NCBI GenBank assembly: GCA_902826685.1
Contig: CADEFT010000006.1
Location: 158,972 to 222,971, forward strand
Reading direction: 5' to 3'
DNA from: an uncultured Acidobacteriota bacterium
GTDB lineage: Bacteria > Acidobacteriota > Terriglobia > Bryobacterales > Bryobacteraceae
Length of the DNA stretch: 64,000 bases
The translations under genes were made by a program, and so were the position numbers. A model generated the notes under the pieces. That model made no database searches and was not told where the DNA came from. It saw only the letters and a list, made by a program, of their open reading frames with translations. Shown one piece after another: positions 19,801-25,971 of this stretch. How positions within the stretch are numbered: the first letter of the stretch is position 1; every line of letters begins with the position of its first letter.

Positions 19801-20023
19801 CATCATCGGCCCAAGCAACGTAAACCTGGATGCCACCGTGGCCAAGGAATTTCCCCTGACGGAGAGCAAAAGGCTACAGTTCCGCGCGGAGTTCTTCAAC
19901 GCGGCCAATCACCCGAACTGGGGCACGCCGGGCGCTACTCTCGGAACGGCCGCCTTCGGCACGATTACTTCGAACGAGAATCTGCCTCGCGTCATGCAAT
20001 TGGGATTGAAGTTCATTTACTGA
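16805..20023 (+). CDS. Oar-like TonB-dependent outer-membrane receptor
   Basis: The protein has 1072 residues. The signal peptide (LLALLLLASFWPLPGQ) is followed by a carboxypeptidase-regulatory domain with VRGTVRDTTEAVMLNVRV and GQYSFPSLTVGEYRILAE. The plug has ARDFMQLTLLSAGVSEST, NQYLFDGIPGKEAA and FLNVVTKSGTNSLHGALFE. The barrel ends MQLGLKFIY with a terminal aromatic. It is homologous in plan to the receptor at 9885-13001 but clearly diverged, so the two are not a recent duplication. The ligand is unknown. The strong -10 and ribosome binding site suggest its own transcription unit. Confidence 0.92.
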   Translation: MKLLALLLLASFWPLPGQVTSRVRGTVRDTTEAVMLNVRVTITDVNRGTALVTETNDAGQYSFPSLTVGEYRILAEAPGFKKSSTNSFRVDVNQTVEMNFRLEPGQVTETVEVSAAQAPLLQTSDSQLGNLIENKTVVELPLAARDFMQLTLLSAGVSESTGNRRHQTERGTWLGSFSVHGHNPTYNQYLFDGIPGKEAAHQTNIFAPSVDSIAEIKVETANYSAEFGAEAGGFLNVVTKSGTNSLHGALFEFVRNDYWDARDSFADRKAQLNRNTFGGTIGGKVVRDKFFYFGSVESMRLRQGFTQNTTVPTQAMRDGDYSALLATDRSSPAAIAIYDWTGGVPFAGNILPRSRMHPLPMRFINDFVPLSNRAGIGGILPNANYQSLEPQKTRTDQALTRIDYNLGANDRLYGRYTFSDTTTIGPPVWPKFGYSHELRGQHAMLNWSHTLSPTTINEFRAGYSRFSQFELVESAFNRDVASELGLKGTCRVPACWHAPYFSVQDFSLFGNPNGATLGQGVSGPRGWKDEIFVIHQSLMMVRGNHTVRAGFTGNRYRDTFPEAIRPVGQHNFNGQWTAGAGSRGFALADAYMGLPRQILASIDIFDPNFRNSHAMPWVQDDWKVSRKLTLNLGLRYEWMGRPFANRDAISNYLITGPNSGRIFTPADRPDGIGRGLQHNDNNNFAPRFGFAYQAGGRTVVRGAYGIFFQKVSQQESISLSINTPFIRTGDVVLGVTQQDFLTYPIDDLTPVVNFVAPGSRPALTSVDVNMKDAYIQQWNLYIERLISQDLVFKSGYVGTKSTGLAIYREGNAPPPGPGAVQARRPYQNIASNRIAQSEGFATYHGWESTLQKRFSAGVSLMANYTWGKTLDNNGQIDLRNYPLNKALSAFHTGHRFSSSGVWEVPYGRRRKWGADVPALANGILGGWQLSGWLVMRTGVPLTLGIQGDLLNTGGGYTQVPNRIAEATLPRSERTRGRYFNTAAFSRPDMYQIGNAGRNIIIGPSNVNLDATVAKEFPLTESKRLQFRAEFFNAANHPNWGTPGATLGTAAFGTITSNENLPRVMQLGLKFIY

Positions 20024-20030
20024 GGCGGCG

Positions 20031-20819
20031 TTACGTTTTGAGCCGCCACCGCCCATCGGCGAATATGGCGTTGTCCTCCGACCACGGACCGAATTTCGAC
20101 GCCATCTGGCCGCCATCCACCACCAGCGCCGCGCCGGTGATGTAGGAAGCCGCCGCGGAGGCGAGAAATACGATGGCGGCCGCCACTTCCTGAGGTGTGC
20201 CGCCGCGTCCCATGGCGATCTGCTGGAAGTAGGGCTTCACTACCTCGGAACGCTCGAAGTGGGACTCGGTGAGGCGCGTGCGGATGAGGCCGGGACAGAC
20301 CGCGTTGACGCGGATACCGTAGGGCCCAAGCTCGTTGGCGGCGGTGTGTAGAATTCCGAGCAGGCCGGCCTTCGACGCGTTGTAGGCGGTGAGCGCGGCT
20401 TCGCCATCCCAGGAATTGGTGGAGGCCGTGAGCACGATCGCGCCGCCTTTGTTCTTCATCAGGCGGGCGGCCGTCTGCAGGGTGAGGAAGGCGCCGGTCA
20501 GATTCACGTCGAGGGTGCGCCGCCAGAGTTCGTCGGTCGCATCGAGCAACGCTTCCTGCCGCGCTATTCCTGCGTTGACGATCACGATATCGGGTGCCGG
20601 GACGCGGGCGAACGCGGCGGCGAGCGAGGCGCGGTCGCAAACGTCCACGGCGATCCCCTGGCCGCCGAAACGCGCGGCCGCCTGGGCGGGATTCTCGGCC
20701 GGAAGATCGAACAGGAAGACGCTTGCGCCAGACGCGGCCAACTGCGACGCCGCGGCGAATCCAATGCCGTTGGCGCCGCCAGTCACGATGGCGGTTTGAC
20801 CTTGAAAATCGAGGACCAT
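20031..20819 (-). CDS. short-chain dehydrogenase/reductase
   Basis: The protein has 262 residues and a classical SDR Rossmann fold. The cofactor loop is VTGGANGIG (12-20). Asp in FLFDLPAE at the end of beta-2 points to NAD rather than NADP. The catalytic set is visible as Ser in LTASTNSWDG and YNASKAG for Tyr and Lys. The C-terminal part SYITGAALVVDGGQ is typical. The substrate cannot be deduced. The start is preceded by GAGAGA. It faces the second Oar-like gene with 7 bp between stops and is divergent from the tRNA gene. Confidence 0.9.
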   Translation of the reverse strand: MVLDFQGQTAIVTGGANGIGFAAASQLAASGASVFLFDLPAENPAQAAARFGGQGIAVDVCDRASLAAAFARVPAPDIVIVNAGIARQEALLDATDELWRRTLDVNLTGAFLTLQTAARLMKNKGGAIVLTASTNSWDGEAALTAYNASKAGLLGILHTAANELGPYGIRVNAVCPGLIRTRLTESHFERSEVVKPYFQQIAMGRGGTPQEVAAAIVFLASAAASYITGAALVVDGGQMASKFGPWSEDNAIFADGRWRLKT

Positions 20820-20842
20820 TCTCTCATCGTAAACAACGGCGG

Positions 20843-20851
20843 TGCTATACT
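20843..20851 (+). promoter_or_regulatory. extended -10 promoter of tRNA-Val
   Basis: TG-C-TATACT lies 18 bp before the first base of the tRNA, a suitable distance for a short 5' leader. No clear -35 hexamer is seen. Confidence 0.45.
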
Positions 20852-20869
20852 ACGGGTTTCGCCCGCCCA

Positions 20870-20946
20870 GGGCCTGTAGCTCAGTTGGTTAGAGCGCTAC
20901 CTTGACACGGTAGAGGTCACAGATTCGAATTCTGTCAGGCCCACCA
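20870..20946 (+). tRNA. tRNA-Val (anticodon GAC), CCA encoded
   Basis: The cloverleaf folds fully. The acceptor stem GGGCCTG pairs with CAGGCCC, and the D stem GCTC pairs with GAGC around AGTTGGTTA. The anticodon stem CTACC pairs with GGTAG around the loop TTGACAC, anticodon GAC at 20904-20906, which reads valine GUC codons. The T stem ACAGA pairs with TCTGT around TTCGAAT. The discriminator is A at 20943, and CCA at 20944-20946 is genomic. Confidence 0.97.
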
Positions 20947-21021
20947 CCTTTATCACTTCCCCAGGCGAGGGACAAACCCATCTTTGTAAGAATATCGGTG
21001 CAGGTGCTGCCGGTGTGGCGC

Positions 21022-21216
21022 TCAAGCCTTGCGGCGACGGCCGATCAGACCCAATCCCACCAAGCCCGCTCCGATCAGAATCAGAGTGTCGGGTTCCGGA
21101 ACGGAGACTTCGGTCAGTTCCACGGAAGGCGCAGCCAGACAGATTGTGGAGAGGGCCGAAGCGGAGCCCATCAGGATTCCAAACAGCGTTGCGGTGCGGG
21201 CGAGTCTGCGAAACAT
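21022..21216 (-). CDS. minimal PEP-CTERM sorting-signal protein
   Basis: The start is set at the ATG 21214-21216 (MFRRLARTATLFGILMGSAS), giving about 64 residues. The upstream in-frame extension has no signal-peptide logic and crosses the likely promoter. The protein is a signal peptide followed after about 15 residues by SVPEPDTLILIGAG, a hydrophobic stretch and RRRK, the tripartite PEP-CTERM signal that exosortase recognises in Gram-negative bacteria. Almost no mature domain lies between the two signals (roughly APSVELTEVS). No exosortase gene is in the window. It could be a very small surface peptide, or a remnant of a longer PEP-CTERM protein. Confidence 0.7.
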   Translation of the reverse strand: MFRRLARTATLFGILMGSASALSTICLAAPSVELTEVSVPEPDTLILIGAGLVGLGLIGRRRKA

Positions 21217-21253
21217 GATTATCGGAAAAGTCCCGGCAATTAGCCGAGATTCA

Positions 21254-21282
21254 ACCTTATGCCGGATTAGACTGAGAGTCAA
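21254..21282 (-). promoter_or_regulatory. sigma-70-type promoter of the PEP-CTERM gene
   Basis: On the minus strand TTGACT (21277-21282) and TAAGGT (21254-21259) are separated by 17 bp. The -10 is weak at its centre. It would start transcription about 30 nt before the ATG at 21216. Confidence 0.45.
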
Positions 21283-21343
21283 GTACCCTTTTGGCCATCA
21301 CCTTTATCGTCAACCACTTATGAGAGAACCAGTACCGATACCC

Positions 21344-22444
21344 TCATAGGCGACTGACGTTATATACGGGCGTATCCGGCTCTAAAAATCTTAATAATCG
21401 CTCGCCTTCCAAACGCAGTTGCGCCGCGACTACAGAGCGGAGTTGGCCAAACGGATGAATCTCAAGCGTAGCCTCGCGCCGATCGCGCGCTACCCTCCAT
21501 GTACCGGCGACGAACCCATCCACAAGGAAGGTGGCCAGAACCAGAAGATTCTTAGTCACCACCCGCGGGCGGTGCTCGTCGGCGATGATGCGGGAACGGT
21601 CGGCATGGCCCAGGATCGCGTTGTCGAAGTCGGCGAGGAAGATCACGGGGACCGGGTCGCCAGGGTCGGGCAGGGGCGCCTTGAGGACGTCGAAAAGCTC
21701 GCGGTTGCGTTCATCGCGAAACGTGCGAAGTTTTGGGCGTAACGCATCGAACACTTTGGCAGTGGCGCGGAGGCCCGACCAGGCCTGAAAATCGGCGGGG
21801 GTCGCCGGCCCAAACGCGCCGAGATAGCGCATCACCAGTTCCGGAGTCTGGTCCGCGAGATCGATGGGAGCGCCCAGCCAGGAACTGGCCAGAGCGAACG
21901 GCGGGTCGGCGGGCCAGCGCCAGCGGGACTCATCGGGAACCGCAATCAGCGGCAGGTGCGTGCGAACGGCGTATCCCATGGCGCGCTCATCGTGAGGAAA
22001 CGCCCGCGCCAGATCGTCGCGCAACTGGCCAAAGGTTCGCGGACCGGCGGCGAAACTGGCGCGGGCCGCGTCGAGCAGCGGAGGCAGGTCGAGCCCCACG
22101 GTCCTGCCCTCCACGATGGACTTGGCCGCGGCCGACAGCGCCGGCTGCAGGCATCCGCGAAAGGCCAGGTAGTCGGCGGCGGTCATCAGGTGCAGCGTGG
22201 TTCGCATGGCCGTGGCCCGCACCAGCTTGCGCGAGCCGATCAGGCTGGCGATGGCGCCCGCCTCCCCGGCGGCTCCCCTTGAGAAAAGGGCGGCGAAGGG
22301 AGGGCGCGGTTGTTGTGCCTGCACTCCGATGAGCCGTGAGACCGCCTGTAAGATACCCGGGCGCTTACCCGGAAGAAGCAGTTGGCGGGCCAGCAGGGCG
22401 CGATTCAGAGCTTGCCGGGTAAGTAACGGAGCCCGTGTATTCAT
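21344..22444 (-). CDS. winged-helix DNA-binding protein, AlkZ-like (HTH_42) family
   Basis: The protein has 366 residues and the pattern of the winged-helix family that includes the AlkZ/YcaQ DNA glycosylases. It has LTRQALNRALLARQLLL, then AVSRLIGVQAQQPRPPFAALFSR, MRTTLHLMTAADYLAFR and a C-terminal VIFLADFDNAILGHADRSRI. The family unhooks DNA cross-links or binds DNA in antibiotic-producer self-resistance. Here the role is inferred only from the fold. It is a single gene, with AAGGAAATTA before the ATG. Confidence 0.85.
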   Translation of the reverse strand: MNTRAPLLTRQALNRALLARQLLLPGKRPGILQAVSRLIGVQAQQPRPPFAALFSRGAAGEAGAIASLIGSRKLVRATAMRTTLHLMTAADYLAFRGCLQPALSAAAKSIVEGRTVGLDLPPLLDAARASFAAGPRTFGQLRDDLARAFPHDERAMGYAVRTHLPLIAVPDESRWRWPADPPFALASSWLGAPIDLADQTPELVMRYLGAFGPATPADFQAWSGLRATAKVFDALRPKLRTFRDERNRELFDVLKAPLPDPGDPVPVIFLADFDNAILGHADRSRIIADEHRPRVVTKNLLVLATFLVDGFVAGTWRVARDRREATLEIHPFGQLRSVVAAQLRLEGERLLRFLEPDTPVYNVSRL

Positions 22445-22483
22445 TAATTTCCTTCAAGCATCCCGGAGCGATGGAAAGTCCGA

Positions 22484-22492
22484 TGATACACT
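22484..22492 (+). promoter_or_regulatory. extended -10 promoter of the Lys/Ala-rich secreted protein
   Basis: TG-A-TACACT fits an extended -10 element about 58 bp before the ATG at 22550. AGGAG at 22531-22535 is the only Shine-Dalgarno candidate and sits 14 nt from that ATG, or 23 nt from the next in-frame ATG. Confidence 0.35.
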
Positions 22493-22549
22493 CTCAAGAA
22501 AGCCGCGCCTCAAGGGGGCGACCGGCGAAAAGGAGAGTCAGAAAATACC

Positions 22550-22888
22550 ATGAAATTCATGCGGGTATTGTTCGCAATGATGTTGGCAACGGCGCTGCTA
22601 TCGGCGCAAGGCGCGGCGGACAAGGCCAAAAAGACGGCCACCGACACGACAACCAAGACCGCCAAGAAGGCGGCGGAAGCGACGGCGGAGGGCACCGCCA
22701 AGAAGGAAGCCGTGACGGAAGCGGCCAAGGATGCCAAGGACGCCGCCAAGCCGAAGGCCGCCAAGGCGGCGGCCACGTCGGCCGATCAATGCACGGCGAT
22801 GACCGCCGATGGCGATCGCTGCAAGCGCAAATCCAGCGCCGGCAGCAAGTTCTGCTGGCAGCATGGCGCCAAGAAAAAGGCCAGTTAA
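22550..22888 (+). CDS. secreted Lys/Ala-rich protein with C-terminal Cys/His knuckle
   Basis: The protein has 112 residues. A signal peptide (VLFAMMLATALLSAQG) is followed by about 55 residues of almost pure Ala, Lys, Thr, Glu and Asp with AKK/AAK periodicity, resembling a histone H1 tail. The end is a compact knuckle: CTAMTADGDRCKRK and then SKFCWQHG, a Cx9Cx10CxxH arrangement like the short DUF5763-type domain. Three Cys and one His could bind a metal. A charged low-complexity tail plus knuckle behind a signal peptide is unusual. No function is known. Its TAA overlaps the facing PHP stop by 4 bp. Confidence 0.75.
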   Translation: MKFMRVLFAMMLATALLSAQGAADKAKKTATDTTTKTAKKAAEATAEGTAKKEAVTEAAKDAKDAAKPKAAKAAATSADQCTAMTADGDRCKRKSSAGSKFCWQHGAKKKAS

Positions 22889-23715
22889 GCGGGAGGCTCG
22901 GCGGCACGAAGCCTGTCGAGCCACTCCATTCCCACCGTTGGATTCCCCAGGCGCGTTCCTACCTTGTTGCTTCCGTGAAAGTCCGATCCGCCGGTGACGG
23001 CGAAGCCGTAGCGTCTGGCTAACTCCAGATAGCGGGCGCTGTCGGCCGCGGTTTGATCGGGATGAAACGCCTCAATGGCATTCAGCCCTGCCTCCTTCAT
23101 CGACCCGAGAAACTCCAGTTCCTGCCCTTGGCCGGGGAACCCGATTCGAACGGGGTGGGCGAGGGACGACACACCGCCCGCGGCCCGGATTCGTTCAATG
23201 GCTTCCACCAGGCCGGGACCGCGCCGTTCGACAAAAGCCTCGGCGTGCTCGCCCAGGTATCGGGAGAACGCTTCCTCCATCGTTTTGACGTAGCCCTTCG
23301 CCACCAGCAGTCGCGCGAAATGCGGCCGCCCGGTCATGGTGCGGCCAAGCGCTTCCACCTCGTCGAGCCGGATCCAGACGCCCAGGGTATTCAACCGTTC
23401 CACCAGACGCACGTTCCGCTCCGCCCGGTCGCGATGCGTAACTTCGAGCCATTGACGGAACCCGGTGCCCGGATCCCCGGTGAGAAAGTAACCGAGCAGG
23501 TGGATGTTGTCACGCTCCCACTTGGTGGTGATCTCGATGCCCGGGATCAGTTCAAGCGCCTCAGGCACGGAGCGCGCCGCTTCGTCATAGCCGCTCAGGG
23601 TGTCGTGATCGGTGATGGCGAGGGCACGTAACCCAACCGTGGTGGCGAGCCGCACCAGATCGGGCGGTGTGCTCGAACCATCGGAATGGTCTGTGTGCGT
23701 ATGGAGATCGATCAC
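22885..23715 (-). CDS. PHP-domain phosphoesterase
   Basis: The protein has 276 residues. It has the four PHP metal motifs: DLHTHTDHSDG at the start (His5, His7), ITDHDTL (Asp36, His37), a Glu in ELIPGIEIT, and late histidines in SLAHPVRIG and GGSDFHGSNK. The stand-alone family includes RNase AM (YciV, 5'-3' exonuclease on short RNA) and other phosphoesterases, with the same TPPDLVRLATTVGLRALAITD opening. A nucleotide or RNA substrate is likely but not proven. Its ATG overlaps the upstream secreted gene's stop (ATGA). Confidence 0.88.
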   Translation of the reverse strand: MIDLHTHTDHSDGSSTPPDLVRLATTVGLRALAITDHDTLSGYDEAARSVPEALELIPGIEITTKWERDNIHLLGYFLTGDPGTGFRQWLEVTHRDRAERNVRLVERLNTLGVWIRLDEVEALGRTMTGRPHFARLLVAKGYVKTMEEAFSRYLGEHAEAFVERRGPGLVEAIERIRAAGGVSSLAHPVRIGFPGQGQELEFLGSMKEAGLNAIEAFHPDQTAADSARYLELARRYGFAVTGGSDFHGSNKVGTRLGNPTVGMEWLDRLRAAEPPA

Positions 23716-24329
23716 GGAGCGGGATGCTCCGCCGGGAACTCGAATACCTGCCCGGCCGCGCGAACCGTGAGGCTTCCCTTGCCGAGCGGCTTGCCATTGT
23801 TGTTATAGAAAACGGCTCCGTCGGTGCTTTGCCCAGGCGCGAGCTTGGCGTCGACAAAGGCGATGGCGCTGGCCGCGGCGGCGGCCTTGATCTTGGCCGA
23901 AGTCAGCTCGGCGAAGGCTGCCTGGCGGCGCTGCTCATAGCCGTTGGTGGACATCATTCGAGTCAGGCCGTAAAGGCCGATTTCATACGTGGCGACGAGC
24001 TTGATCACATCTCCGCGGCCGGCCTTGTCGATGAGCTCGTTAACGACGCTGCGGGGTTTGGCGGGCTGCAGGCGGACGCCATCCGCCTTTTCGAACCAGA
24101 AATCCTCGGTCTTGACGACGCAAGGCGTGCCCGAACCGTTCGAGACGGCAACTTGCAGAATGGAGTATTCGCGCACCTGGGCCGGAAGGTGGGCGTACAT
24201 GACGGTGACGCCGTTTTTGGTCAAAGTCTTGTAGAGCAGACCGCCCGATTCGAAGTCGATCACTTGCGCGACGAGCGGCGCCGCGGCCATCCAAACCGCC
24301 GCCAGCCGCAATCGTCTCATATCCAGCAT
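23712..24329 (-). CDS. secreted hypothetical protein
   Basis: I do not recognise this 205-residue protein. It has a signal peptide (RRLRLAAVWMAAAPLVAQ) and an N-terminal beta domain of the kind with VREYSILQVAVSNGS and TEDFWFEKADGVRL. A helical Ala-rich part (around AAAASAIAFVDAKL) and a final beta domain (GAVFYNNNGKPLGKG) follow. An Ig-like or DUF-type periplasmic protein is plausible. It is translationally coupled to the PHP gene downstream. The other end is divergent from pckA. Confidence 0.7.
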   Translation of the reverse strand: MLDMRRLRLAAVWMAAAPLVAQVIDFESGGLLYKTLTKNGVTVMYAHLPAQVREYSILQVAVSNGSGTPCVVKTEDFWFEKADGVRLQPAKPRSVVNELIDKAGRGDVIKLVATYEIGLYGLTRMMSTNGYEQRRQAAFAELTSAKIKAAAAASAIAFVDAKLAPGQSTDGAVFYNNNGKPLGKGSLTVRAAGQVFEFPAEHPAP

Positions 24330-24344
24330 TATCCTACAGGGCGT

Positions 24345-24353
24345 TGGTATACT
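24345..24353 (+). promoter_or_regulatory. extended -10 promoter of pckA
   Basis: TG-G-TATACT ends 11 nt before the ATG at 24365. No Shine-Dalgarno sequence fits in the remaining space, so the untranslated leader would be only a few nucleotides. Confidence 0.5.
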
Positions 24354-24364
24354 GCTTGTATCTT

Positions 24365-25960
24365 ATGGGAAGCACAGGCAATTCTGTTCTGGATTCGCTC
24401 AAGGCATCGGGGATCAGAAACACAGGTGAGGCTCACTGGAATCTGAGCGCGGCACAGCTTGTCGAAAGCGCCGTGAAACGGGGAGAAGGCATTCTGGCGG
24501 CCAACGGGGCGTTGGTCGTGCGAACCGGTCAGTTTACCGGCCGGTCGGTCAAGGACAAATTCGTGGTGCGCCAGGCGGAGACCGAACGCACGGTGGACTG
24601 GGGCGCGGTGAACCAGCCAATGGCGGAGGAACACTTCGACAGGCTCCACAGCCGGGTGCTGGCGTTTTTGCAAAGCCGCGAGATTTTCGTCCAGGATTGT
24701 TATGGCGGCGCCGATCCCTCCTACCGGCTGCCGGTGCGTGTAGTCACACAGCGCGCCTGGCACAATCTGTTTGGGCGCCAGCTTTTCATTCGCCCCTCGG
24801 CGCAGGAACTGGCCGATCACCGGCCGGAGTTCACGTTAATCTTCGCACCCGATTTTCAGGCGGATCCGGAAATCGACGGGTCGCGCACCGAGACTTGCAT
24901 TGCGCTGAATTTCCGCAAGCGGGTGGTTATCATCGCCGGTACCGAATATGCGGGCGAGTTGAAGAAGTCGGTGTTCACGATTCTGAATTACATGCTGCCG
25001 GAGCGCGGCGTGTTTCCCATGCACTGTTCGGCCAACATGGGCACCGACGGCCGCGTGGCACTGTTCTTCGGTCTCTCGGGCACGGGCAAGACGACGCTAT
25101 CGGCCGATCCCACGCGCCGCCTGATCGGCGACGACGAGCATGGCTGGAGCGACGCGGGCGTATTCAATTTCGAGGGCGGCTGCTATGCCAAGTGCATCAA
25201 GCTCTCGCATGAAAGAGAACCCCAGATCTGGAACGCGGTGCGGTTCGGCACCGTGCTTGAGAACGTCGCCTGCGACCCTGTGTCGCGCCTGCTCGACTAC
25301 GACTCCGACGTCATCACCGAGAACACTCGCGCCGCCTATCCCGCCGATTACATCGACAACGCCCTGATTCCTGGCGTTGGCGGCACGCCGGCGCAGGTGA
25401 TCTTTCTCACCGCCGACGCTTTCGGCGTTCTGCCTCCCATTTCCAAACTGACGCCGGAACAGGCGATGTACCACTTCTTGAGCGGTTACACGGCCAAGGT
25501 GGCGGGCACTGAGCGCGGTTTGGGCAAAGAGCCCCAGGCAACCTTTAGCGCGTGCTTCGGCGCTCCGTTTCTGCCACGCCATCCGCGCGTGTACGCCGAG
25601 ATGCTGGGCGAACGGCTTCAGAAACACCACGTTTCCTGCTGGCTGGTCAATACGGGCTGGCAGGGCGGGCCGTACGGCGTGGGCGAGCGCATGAGCCTTC
25701 CCTACACGCGCGCGATGGTGCAGGCGGTGGTCGAAGGCAAGCTCGACAAAGCCGCCGTGGCGCCGCACCCGGTCTTCGGAGTGATGGTGCCGAAGGAATG
25801 TCCCGGCGTTCCCGCCAAGCTGCTGGACGCGCGGGCGCAGTGGCCGTCCGCCACCGGCTACGATTCGGCGGCGGCTAACCTGAGCGCCCTGTTCCGCAAG
25901 AATTTCCAGAAGTTCGGGACGATGAGCGAAGAGATTCTGGCGGCGGCGCCGGTGGGCTAA
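24365..25960 (+). CDS. pckA: phosphoenolpyruvate carboxykinase (ATP)
   Basis: PckA converts oxaloacetate and ATP to phosphoenolpyruvate at the start of gluconeogenesis. The 531 residues from ATG 24365 match the ATP-type enzyme. An upstream TTG at 24344 overlaps the promoter and is unlikely. Landmarks are GRSVKDKFVV, FPMHCSANMG, the kinase loop GLSGTGKTTLSADP, DDEHGW, VFNFEGGCYAKCI and the late WLVNTGWQGGPYGVGERM. It is followed after 11 bp by an ABC exporter gene. Confidence 0.97.
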   Translation: MGSTGNSVLDSLKASGIRNTGEAHWNLSAAQLVESAVKRGEGILAANGALVVRTGQFTGRSVKDKFVVRQAETERTVDWGAVNQPMAEEHFDRLHSRVLAFLQSREIFVQDCYGGADPSYRLPVRVVTQRAWHNLFGRQLFIRPSAQELADHRPEFTLIFAPDFQADPEIDGSRTETCIALNFRKRVVIIAGTEYAGELKKSVFTILNYMLPERGVFPMHCSANMGTDGRVALFFGLSGTGKTTLSADPTRRLIGDDEHGWSDAGVFNFEGGCYAKCIKLSHEREPQIWNAVRFGTVLENVACDPVSRLLDYDSDVITENTRAAYPADYIDNALIPGVGGTPAQVIFLTADAFGVLPPISKLTPEQAMYHFLSGYTAKVAGTERGLGKEPQATFSACFGAPFLPRHPRVYAEMLGERLQKHHVSCWLVNTGWQGGPYGVGERMSLPYTRAMVQAVVEGKLDKAAVAPHPVFGVMVPKECPGVPAKLLDARAQWPSATGYDSAAANLSALFRKNFQKFGTMSEEILAAAPVG

Positions 25961-25971
25961 GTCCCGCTCCA

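Noticed and set aside
9885..20023. The two Oar-like receptors as a recent duplication
   Set aside because: They share domain order only; signal peptides, plug motifs and barrel sequences differ widely by eye.
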